Part shown: positions 26,900-33,375 of the stretch, piece after piece | How the letters are laid out: each line of letters starts with the position of its first letter | Position numbering within the stretch: position 1 is the first letter of the stretch | NCBI RefSeq assembly: GCF_004000275.1 | Contig: NZ_RCIP01000001.1 | Coordinates: 922,749-986,748 of the forward strand | Direction: 5' to 3' | From: Saccharospirillum alexandrii | GTDB taxonomy: Bacteria > Pseudomonadota > Gammaproteobacteria > Pseudomonadales > Natronospirillaceae | Length of the DNA: 64,000 nucleotides | The notes under the pieces: generated by a model | What the model was told of the DNA's origin: nothing | What the model saw: only the letters and a program-made list of their open reading frames with translations | The model's database searches: none | Position numbers and translations under genes: made by a program

Positions 26900-26966
26900 G
26901 AGCTGTGAGCTGTGAGCTGTGAGCTGTGAGCTGTGAGCTGTGAGCTGTGAGCTGTGAGCTGTGAGC
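26900..26966 (+). repeat. Perfect heptamer array A, GAGCTGT x 9.6
   Basis: Nine and a half identical GAGCTGT units without a mismatch, in the transcribed leader between the ops element and the MarR-type gene. As transcribed it reads ACAGCTC repeated. It is the only array of this family here that is perfectly uniform, and the only one inside the operon leader. The uniformity suggests recent expansion. Confidence 0.95.
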
Positions 26967-27088
26967 AAAAATCGTAAATTCGGTATGTATTGGTGCAAGT
27001 CTTTTTGGCCGATTTGCCAGGAATTCTCTTGAATCGAATATTTCGAAGGCTCTGGAATGGGGTTTTGCGAGGTGCTGAAAATCGATTA

Positions 27089-27118
27089 GATTCGCTACCG
27101 CCCGGCCGGTTACAGGGC
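27089..27118 (-). promoter_or_regulatory. JUMPStart/ops element (RfaH recruitment site)
   Basis: On the minus strand GGCGGTAGCG (27102 to 27093) is the ops core. It is preceded by CTGT with exactly the 9-bp gap found in enterobacterial JUMPStart sequences (CTGT-N9-GGCGGTAGCG). It lies about 40-50 nt after the predicted transcription start and about 230 bp before the first gene. An RfaH gene is present at 35594-36151. In characterised systems ops pauses RNA polymerase and loads RfaH to allow long operons to be read through. Confidence 0.82.
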
Positions 27119-27150
27119 ACACCAAGGGGTTGTTCAGTTGTTGAACGCGA

Positions 27151-27179
27151 ATTGTAGGGGGTTGCGGTTGGGGGGTCAA
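27151..27179 (-). promoter_or_regulatory. Predicted sigma70 promoter of the O-antigen operon
   Basis: TTGACC (27179 to 27174), a 17-bp spacer and TACAAT (27156 to 27151) give a near-consensus promoter reading left, with a start near 27144 and the ops element shortly after. The segment 27180-27231 upstream is G/T-rich on the plus strand and shows nothing else. Confidence 0.7.
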
Positions 27180-27230
27180 GGGAACTGGTTTGCGTTTTGT
27201 TGTTGGTTTGTATTGGGGTTGTAGGGAAGT

Positions 27231-27365
27231 TGTGAGCTGATAGCTGAGAGCTATTAGCTTAGAGTTAATGATAAATCCAAGCTATCCTGCTTTTCACACA
27301 TCGCTCGTAGTTCGCTGCTCAAAGCTCTCAGCTTTCTTTCACTCGCAGCTCGAAGCTCGTTGCTG
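27231..27365. repeat. Heptamer array B, convergent arms
   Basis: Left arm (27231-27266), plus orientation, K-AGCT-NN units: GTGAGCT GATAGCT GAGAGCT ATTAGCT. Right arm (about 27300-27363), minus orientation, with several units around CGAGCTT and CGAGCTG. AGCTGAGAGCT on the left pairs with AGCTCTCAGCT on the right. The right arm begins a few bases after the stop of the nuclease gene (27368). Confidence 0.75.
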
Positions 27366-27367
27366 CC

Positions 27368-28735
27368 CTACCCCGGCACCCATATTTTTGTGTTTGGGAG
27401 TTTATTGGCCAGGTGAGCCTGGAATTGTTGCTTCACCCTTGCGTCTCCGTGGACGAGGCGGATTTCTGTTGGGGCGGTGGGTATGTCGGCGCAGAAGTTG
27501 GTTAAGCCGGTGCGGTCTGCGTGGGCAGAGAAGCCGCTTAGGCGGTGTACCTGGGCGTTCATTTGGGTTGGTTGGTTGTTTACTCGTACGGTGTCGCCGG
27601 GGTGGGCGCTTTGTATGGCGGCGCCCAGGGTGCCTTTGGCTTGGTAGCCTACGAAGAAGACGTCGGTTTCCGGCAGGGGCAGCATGGCTTCCAGGTAGTT
27701 CATGATGCGGCCGCCCTGGCACATGCCGCTGGCGGCGAGCACTACGGCAGGTTGGCGGGTGTGGGTTAGGCGTTTCACCATGGCCAGGTGGTCTTTGTGG
27801 TGCTCCAGGGTTATTAACTGGTCGAACGCCAGCGGCAAGCGCCCTGCTTCGCGTTGGGTTTGCAGGGGTTCGCGCCAGTGGTTTACCAGGTGGCGGTAGG
27901 CCTGGGTCATTCGTAAGGCTAGGGGTGAATCGAGAATAATCGGTAAGGCACTTCCGATGCCGTCGGGGTGGATTAAATTGTTCTCGTGCAGTAGGTCTTC
28001 TATGAAGGCGAGGATTTCCTGGGTGCGGCCCAGGCTGAAGGCGGGTATCAGCACGGTGCCGCCGTCAGCCAGGGCGCGTTTCAGGCTGTTGCCCAGTTGG
28101 GTTTTGCGTTCGGCGCGGGCTTCGTGGTCGCGGTTGCCGTAGGTGCTTTCCAGCACCAGGATGTCGGCGCGTTCGGGGGCCTGGGGTGGGTCTACGAACA
28201 CGGCGCCGGATGCTCCGAGGTCGCCGCTGAATACGGTGCGGTGGCCGTGGGTTTCCAGTTCAACGTAGGCAGAGCCCATAATGTGGCCGGCGGGCTGGAA
28301 GCGCAGCTCGGTTGCAGCGCCGGGCAGGGGCTGCCATTGGTGGTAGGGCACGGGCTGCTGTTGGCTCAGAATGCGCGCCAGGGCTTTCTCTACCAGGTCG
28401 GCATCGTCGGGTATATGTATGCCGAGGGCATCTTCGAGCACCAGGGGTAACAAGGCAGCCGTGGGTTCGGTGCAGTAAATGGGGCCCCGGAAACCGGCAG
28501 CAATGAGCCAGGGTATGCGGCCCACGTGGTCTATGTGGCAATGGGTGACGATGAGGGCGCTTACCTCGGGCACGGCGAAGTCGAAGGCATGCAGCGGCCG
28601 GTTGGATTCAGCGCCCTGGAAGAGGCCGCAGTCTATTAAGGCGTTGGTGTGTTTAGTTTGGTATTGGTGGCAGGAGCCGGTTACGCCGGTTACTGCGCCG
28701 TGGTGGGTGATCTGGGGGGTTGCATCCGTGGGCAT
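27368..28735 (-). CDS. Metallo-beta-lactamase/beta-CASP RNase-type protein
   Basis: 455-residue protein of the RNA-processing metallo-beta-lactamase family with a beta-CASP domain. The metal site is THCHIDHVG (H65, H67, D69, H70). VLESTYGNRDHE, IPAFSLGRTQEIL, ASGMCQGGRIMNYL and the final GFSAHADRTGL motif follow in the expected order, with the C-terminal RMMBL part. Family members are ribonucleases; cellular targets here are unknown. Shine-Dalgarno AAGGA directly before CCCCC-ATG, where heptamer array C begins. The length is normal. Confidence 0.87.
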   Translation of the reverse strand: MPTDATPQITHHGAVTGVTGSCHQYQTKHTNALIDCGLFQGAESNRPLHAFDFAVPEVSALIVTHCHIDHVGRIPWLIAAGFRGPIYCTEPTAALLPLVLEDALGIHIPDDADLVEKALARILSQQQPVPYHQWQPLPGAATELRFQPAGHIMGSAYVELETHGHRTVFSGDLGASGAVFVDPPQAPERADILVLESTYGNRDHEARAERKTQLGNSLKRALADGGTVLIPAFSLGRTQEILAFIEDLLHENNLIHPDGIGSALPIILDSPLALRMTQAYRHLVNHWREPLQTQREAGRLPLAFDQLITLEHHKDHLAMVKRLTHTRQPAVVLAASGMCQGGRIMNYLEAMLPLPETDVFFVGYQAKGTLGAAIQSAHPGDTVRVNNQPTQMNAQVHRLSGFSAHADRTGLTNFCADIPTAPTEIRLVHGDARVKQQFQAHLANKLPNTKIWVPG

Positions 28736-28745
28736 GGGGGTCCTT

Positions 28746-28918
28746 TTTTTAGCTGCGAGCTTTTAGCTGCGAGCTGTTAGTTTTAAAGACAGCTGTTAGC
28801 TTCGAGCTATTAGTTAAAAGACAGCTGTTAGCTTCGAACTATTAGCTGTGAGCTAAAGATAAACTGATGCTATACAGTCTTTTACTCATAGCTCGCAGCT
28901 CTCAGCTCGAAGCTTTCA
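28746..28918. repeat. Heptamer array C, convergent arms with a tandem 32-33 bp duplication
   Basis: The left arm from 28748 reads TAGCTGC GAGCTTT TAGCTGC GAGCTGT TAGTTTT and then two near-identical 32-33 bp blocks (ACAGCTGTTAGCTTCGA..., from about 28790 and 28822). A short spacer with ACTGATGCTATACAG separates it from the right arm (about 28880-28918), which on the minus strand reads AAGCTTC GAGCTGA GAGCTGC GAGCTAT. The left end abuts the ribosome-binding site of the nuclease gene, and the right end runs into the stop of the four-helix-bundle gene. Confidence 0.82.
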
Positions 28919-29254
28919 GTTGATGGCTTTGTCTAAACCTTTAATCATGGCTGATATTTCGTTGGTTTCGTTTAACCAGTGTTCGCTGGTTTTTGGGTCT
29001 ATGTACTGGATTTTGGCGCCTATGTGGATTTGGGTGCGTAGTTCTGCGCAGGAGCTGTAGGCGTAGCCCAGGAACTTGTGCTTGTCTGGGTTTGTCGTCC
29101 GGGTCATGCCCTCGGCTATGTTGCATGGGATTGAGAGGCCAGATCTTGTGATTTGGTCTTTGAAACCGAAGTCGCTTAACTTTTTGAAATAGAGGTATAA
29201 ATTGGCAGACAGTGTGGCGGATCGTTTCCATACGGTTAGGTTTTCGAAGTTCAT
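28916..29254 (-). CDS. Four-helix-bundle protein (S23/bIVP, Avd-like family)
   Basis: 112-residue protein of the family first seen in 23S rRNA intervening sequences and structurally related to the Avd protein of diversity-generating retroelements. FENLTVWKRSATLSANLYLY, FGFKDQITRSGLSIPCNIAEG and KFLGYAYSSCAELRTQIHIG are the typical segments. No reverse transcriptase, template repeat or rRNA gene is present nearby. The gene lies exactly between heptamer arrays C and D: its stop codon is inside the first unit of C, and its AAGGAACCCC-ATG leader touches array D. The function of stand-alone members is not established. Confidence 0.88.
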   Translation of the reverse strand: MNFENLTVWKRSATLSANLYLYFKKLSDFGFKDQITRSGLSIPCNIAEGMTRTTNPDKHKFLGYAYSSCAELRTQIHIGAKIQYIDPKTSEHWLNETNEISAMIKGLDKAIN

Positions 29255-29267
29255 GGGGTTCCTTAAA

Positions 29268-29372
29268 TGATAGCTGCGAGCCTTGAGCTGTGAGCTTTTA
29301 GTTTAAAATGGAGTTGCGAGGTTTGAGCTTGTAGTTTATTGCTCACAGATCTCTTCTTGCAGCTACCATCTC
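29268..29372. repeat. Heptamer array D, convergent arms, degenerate
   Basis: The left arm begins TAGCTGC GAGCCTT GAGCTGT GAGCTTT TAGTTTA and continues with more diverged 7-bp units (GGAGTTG, CGAGGTT, TGAGCTT). The right arm (about 29340-29372), read on the minus strand, starts just after the hepT stop codon with GAGATGG TAGCTGC AAGAAGA GATCTGT GAGCAAT. It fills the space between hepT and the four-helix-bundle gene. Confidence 0.72.
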
Positions 29373-29862
29373 ACTTTTCTAATAATTCTCTTTTCTCCAG
29401 GTCGGTCAGAATGGCGTTAGCGCAGCGGATTAAGGCTGGCTGGTATGAATGGGCAGCTTCAAGTGCATTAGCCAGTATTTCTGGAACCTCGATATACTCA
29501 TGCACCATTTGATTTCGAAGTTGGCGGATCATCAGCCATTGATCGGCAGACTCCAGCACGCCGAGCCGCTCGGCTTTGTCGAGGTTATCTATAGCAGCAC
29601 GCGGTTGTTCGCCCAAGGCTGTTAGCCAGCTGGGCAGTAATTTGTCGCCGACGGTATCCTGTAGACGGCAAAAACGGCTGGTATAGGCTTCCACCCGCTC
29701 GGCAAAGGCTTCATCAGTCGCCATACTGCGAACTTTGTCGATAGTAATGGGTTTGGCAAAGGCTCGTTGCTCCGAGTAGTTTAAATGCTGTATCTCTTTT
29801 CTGACTACCCGGCCCAGGAATCTCAAGCGCTGCCGAAGGGCCTCAAAGGATGAGTTGCTCAC
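29371..29862 (-). CDS. hepT: HEPN-domain toxin-like protein (HepT)
   Basis: 163-residue all-alpha protein with the HEPN RNase motif RNQMVH (R116 to H121, RX4H) followed by EY, as in HepT toxins. The ATGA overlap with the upstream nucleotidyltransferase gene shows translational coupling. In characterised pairs HepT is a ribonuclease that MntA inactivates by AMPylation of a tyrosine near the active site; the Tyr next to the motif (HEY) fits. At 163 residues it is longer than the compact HepT proteins. Confidence 0.8.
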   Translation of the reverse strand: MSNSSFEALRQRLRFLGRVVRKEIQHLNYSEQRAFAKPITIDKVRSMATDEAFAERVEAYTSRFCRLQDTVGDKLLPSWLTALGEQPRAAIDNLDKAERLGVLESADQWLMIRQLRNQMVHEYIEVPEILANALEAAHSYQPALIRCANAILTDLEKRELLEK

Positions 29863-30158
29863 AGCAAGGCCCCCTGCTCTCTGGCTATCCGATGGATAGG
29901 CTGTTCAGGCAGATTGGGGGCACTCAGAACAACATCGATCTTGCGGCCATTTAAGGCCCGCATTACGGCAACACTGACGGATGCCGCTGTTTCAGCAGGG
30001 TTAGTGAGTGGGTAATTCAACTCAACCAGTAAGTCGACATCCCCTCCCCGTGCGTTGTCATCCAACCGGGAACCGAATAACAGTACTCTCGCATCAGAAC
30101 CTAGTTGCTCTGCTACGATGCGGTGGATTGCCTGTTTTTGGAAAGGTGTTAGGCGCAT
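29859..30158 (-). CDS. mntA: MNT-domain nucleotidyltransferase antitoxin (MntA)
   Basis: 99-residue minimal nucleotidyltransferase. The GS motif (G29, S30) and DVD (D40, D42) give the GSX9DXD active site, with a third acidic residue at D75 (KIDVV). It is expected to AMPylate and silence the HepT-like partner encoded directly downstream. Small size and order (MNT first, HEPN second, overlapping) are typical of type VII toxin-antitoxin loci. About 80 bp upstream lies heptamer array E. Confidence 0.85.
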   Translation of the reverse strand: MRLTPFQKQAIHRIVAEQLGSDARVLLFGSRLDDNARGGDVDLLVELNYPLTNPAETAASVSVAVMRALNGRKIDVVLSAPNLPEQPIHRIAREQGALL

Positions 30159-30235
30159 TGAGCTGTGTCTTTTGAAGTTTAATCCGAGTTTAGCAGGAAG
30201 GAGGGGTTTAGTTTAGGGACGCGAGACGATAATGG

Positions 30236-30325
30236 GTTCTGTTAGCTGCGAGCTGTTAGCTGTTAGTTGTTAGCTGTTATCTCGTAACTCATAGCTCGTA
30301 GCTCGTAGCTCGTAACTCGTAGCTA
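30236..30325. repeat. Heptamer array E, convergent arms
   Basis: The left arm reads TAGCTGC GAGCTGT TAGCTGT TAGTTGT TAGCTGT. The right arm (30279-30325) in the opposite direction reads on the minus strand TAGCTAC GAGTTAC GAGCTAC GAGCTAC GAGCTAT GAGTTAC. The two variable bases are mostly GT on the left and AC on the right, so the arms were not copied from one another as a simple palindrome. The flanks 30159-30235 and 30326-30449 hold no gene. Confidence 0.85.
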
Positions 30326-30449
30326 TCCTTCTTTGCGAAGCCAATCACATGGTTTCCTTTTGCCGCTGGAACTCTGTGCCCACGCCGTTAAAGTCCCGCG
30401 TTATTCGTAAAAACCGTTGGCCCCAGGGATGTGGGGAAAGGGATAAATA

Positions 30450-33314
30450 ATGAACAGCCATTTTGAATCAGGGCAAGATTCGGCGTTTGATGAGGGGTTT
30501 GACTCCCTCTTCAGGGAAGATGCCTTCTTTGCCGGTGCCAAGCCAACCGAAAGCCTTCAGCCAGAAGCCCCGCTTCAATCTAAACCCGGTGGCTGCCACG
30601 CCATTCGCTGGTATGAACTGCCCCACCCCGTTCGGCATTTTCTGCAGCGGCCAGAGCATCGCCGGTTTTGCTGGCAGGCTTCGGCGCAAACGGCGCGCGC
30701 CTGGCAGCAGGCTTCGCCAAACGAGCATCGGCTGTTCATTGCTTGGGATGGCGTTCGGGCCGAGCCTGTAACCCAGTACCGCCAGGGGTTGCACAGCCAT
30801 CGGTCGGTGTATGCGTTCCGAACAGATTTGCCGGCCCAAAGCACGGCGGTTGGTTCGGGCAGTGGCACGGCTGATAAATCTGCCTCCCTGCCCTCACGTT
30901 TTGGCGGCGGCGCTGCGGTTGAAGGGGGTGTTGAACACAATGCCACGGTGCGCATCGTTCAGCCTGAACCCGGCGACGAACTGCGCCTGGAACAGCGCCC
31001 CATTCGACAAACCCGCGAACGTTACCGCCTGGCGGCCGATGAAAGCTGGTGGGACCTGGCGTTTGAACTCTATGGTGTGCCCCACGCCACGCCGCTGGCC
31101 AACCTGAACCACCCGGATTACACCCTAAGCCAGCCACCCGAGCCCGGGCAGGAGCTCTGGGTACCGGGAACGCCGGTGCTGGCCGTTGCCGGTACTGGAA
31201 GCTACGGCCGTGCCGTGCGGGTGCAATGGCAAGGGCCCACCCAGGGCGAACAATCGGTGCCGTTGAATCGCGACCAGGCCGATGTCGACTGGTCTTTAGA
31301 TATACCGGTGGCGGCCGGGGAGTATCAGTTGCACGCCAGCAACCGGGATGCAGAACACCCGCTCACTGTTACGGTATTACCGCCCGATCCGGTGCCACTG
31401 GCGCTGGAAGTGGCCTATCTGCCGGAAAGCGATGCCCTGTTGGTCATACCAGATCTACTGGCCGAGGTAATAGACCAGGACCACCAGGCGCTCACCTCCG
31501 CCATCACCGCCCTGAACGCGGCGCAGCAAAACCAGGCTTCTCAGCCTGCTATGAATAGCTCAACAAGTAGCAACGGTTCAGACAACCCGGTAACAACCGC
31601 TAAAAACAACGTAATGGCCGCACTTGGCCCGGCACTGGATAGCCCCCAGGGCAATGGCCCCCAGCACAGCAATCAGATTGCCGGGCTGACCGAACTGCTT
31701 GGCTACCGCGGCCGCAAATTTACCTATGTGCGCAGTGATTTAATTCGTAACCACATTCGTCGTTATTCGCTCGCTACCGATGTTCGCAACGCCCGGCGCT
31801 ACACCAACGAAGCCGGCCAGTTCGATGCCGATAAAGCCGCCCGATCACTGGCGGAAGACTTCAGCCGCGGGAAACTGAAAACCCGTGCCACCCTGGACCT
31901 GGGCGCCTTTGACCACAGCCTGACAGACTGGGCGGCCGACTGGAACGCAACCACTGGCGAACAGCACGACTGGCTCAGCGCCAGTGAACACTATTCCGCC
32001 ACCACCGAAGCGGCCATGTTGCGTTTCTTTGCGGGTGCCTCCGCCAGCGCCACGTTCAGTAAAACCGCCATTGGCCTTTCTGCCGATGCACAAATGAGTG
32101 TGGCGTTGTTTAAAGGTAAGGCGACGGCGAGCTGTCATTTCCCCAGCAAGGAAGGCTGGCCCATGCTGCTGGACCTACCCACCAAAGATGGCGGCACCCA
32201 ACTGCTAGATTTCGGCGCCATTCGGGCCACCATGACCATCTACCTGATGGGCTTCGCCGGGGCCAAGGTGCTGCTATCGGGCAACATTGATATCAGCATG
32301 GACGGTGGGCAGCCAGAAATTCGCGGGCTAAGCAGCAACGAAGCCACTCAGAAACAACAAAACGACCCGCACTTCGTGCCCACCGATGTGCAATTGAATG
32401 CGTTTACCGGGGTTTCTGGCGGCTGTGGCGTGAACGGCTCCATTGAATGGGATAACCCGGAAGCGCGGACTAACGATGAGCCGGCGTTTCGGGCGTTGGC
32501 TGAGCTGGGGGGTGAGTTTCAGGCTCGTGCGGGTGCGGGGGCCACGCTTGGTCTCTTTATTGGCTATGACGACGGCAAGTTTATGTTCAGGGCGAAGGCT
32601 GGTGCCGCACTCGGTATTGGGGCTAGCGGTGAGATGGTGGCTTCAGTCGGTATTAATGCGTTGATCGACTTTGTGCAGTTTGTATATCACCAGTTGATGA
32701 AATTTGATTTTGGGAGATTGGAGATTATGGATAGTGAAGCATTCAAAGTTCTCCACAAAGTAATATCAGGAGTATTTTCAATCGGCATCACCTTTGTGGA
32801 GGGACTCAGTGGAACAGTTGAGGCAATTGATCAATGGTGGACAGCGTTACAACTTCCATTTGAAGAAAATAGGTATGCTCACCAGTTGGCCGAAAATATA
32901 CTTAATGATGATCAGGGGTTGCTACAGTTCTCTCCGCCCGAGTCAAAAGCAACCATGCTGAGAACACTTTGCGCCACAAAAACGGCAATATTTCATTTAG
33001 GCAGTTGGGGTCTTGATGGGCATAATGAAACTCGAGAGGAAGCCATAGTCAAGATACTCCGGACAATTACATGTAAACGGGAGTACACGGAAATTACCGA
33101 ACGCATGGGACCTGAAGGCCCGTTACATCCAGACCAAACAGGATGGACCTCCTGGGATGGTTTCGACATTATCATTGGCTCACTAGACGGTGTTGAAGCG
33201 CGCTTTTTCAGTGACTGGCGAGACAACCTACCTGAACGAGCTCTAGAAAATAGCAGAGCCCGAGATGCTGCTCTAGCGGCATTAGGAAATTATGATTTTA
33301 CTAAGTATGTTTAG
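30450..33314 (+). CDS. Large multidomain protein, putative secreted/T6SS-type toxin with a variable C-terminus
   Basis: 954 residues; no signal peptide. Residues about 191-240 look like a LysM-type module (YRLAADESWWDLAFELYG, then PGQELWVPG). Residues about 245-320 form a beta-rich segment, 330-400 are Ser/Asn/Gln-rich, and 450-740 contain Gly/Ala-rich hydrophobic stretches (GAGATLGLFIGYDDGKF, AGAALGIGASGEMVASVG). From about residue 750 (base 32700) to the end the DNA becomes clearly more AT-rich and codon use changes. Conserved N-terminus with a swapped C-terminus is the pattern of polymorphic toxins, but no toxin fold was recognised and no same-strand immunity gene follows. No T6SS genes are in the window. 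Confidence 0.5.
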   Translation: MNSHFESGQDSAFDEGFDSLFREDAFFAGAKPTESLQPEAPLQSKPGGCHAIRWYELPHPVRHFLQRPEHRRFCWQASAQTARAWQQASPNEHRLFIAWDGVRAEPVTQYRQGLHSHRSVYAFRTDLPAQSTAVGSGSGTADKSASLPSRFGGGAAVEGGVEHNATVRIVQPEPGDELRLEQRPIRQTRERYRLAADESWWDLAFELYGVPHATPLANLNHPDYTLSQPPEPGQELWVPGTPVLAVAGTGSYGRAVRVQWQGPTQGEQSVPLNRDQADVDWSLDIPVAAGEYQLHASNRDAEHPLTVTVLPPDPVPLALEVAYLPESDALLVIPDLLAEVIDQDHQALTSAITALNAAQQNQASQPAMNSSTSSNGSDNPVTTAKNNVMAALGPALDSPQGNGPQHSNQIAGLTELLGYRGRKFTYVRSDLIRNHIRRYSLATDVRNARRYTNEAGQFDADKAARSLAEDFSRGKLKTRATLDLGAFDHSLTDWAADWNATTGEQHDWLSASEHYSATTEAAMLRFFAGASASATFSKTAIGLSADAQMSVALFKGKATASCHFPSKEGWPMLLDLPTKDGGTQLLDFGAIRATMTIYLMGFAGAKVLLSGNIDISMDGGQPEIRGLSSNEATQKQQNDPHFVPTDVQLNAFTGVSGGCGVNGSIEWDNPEARTNDEPAFRALAELGGEFQARAGAGATLGLFIGYDDGKFMFRAKAGAALGIGASGEMVASVGINALIDFVQFVYHQLMKFDFGRLEIMDSEAFKVLHKVISGVFSIGITFVEGLSGTVEAIDQWWTALQLPFEENRYAHQLAENILNDDQGLLQFSPPESKATMLRTLCATKTAIFHLGSWGLDGHNETREEAIVKILRTITCKREYTEITERMGPEGPLHPDQTGWTSWDGFDIIIGSLDGVEARFFSDWRDNLPERALENSRARDAALAALGNYDFTKYV

Positions 33315-33375
33315 TCGATCGTTTGGTCGAAAAACCACTAAAGGAACTGGTGAGCTTCGAGATTTAAAAATGTTT

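Noticed and set aside
28916-29254. Four-helix-bundle gene as part of a classic diversity-generating retroelement
   Set aside because: No reverse transcriptase, template repeat or variable target gene is visible in the window; only the structural relation of the protein to Avd supports it.
26900-30325. Repeat arrays as a CRISPR locus
   Set aside because: The units are 7 bp (or 17 bp elsewhere) in direct tandem without unique spacers, and there are no cas genes.
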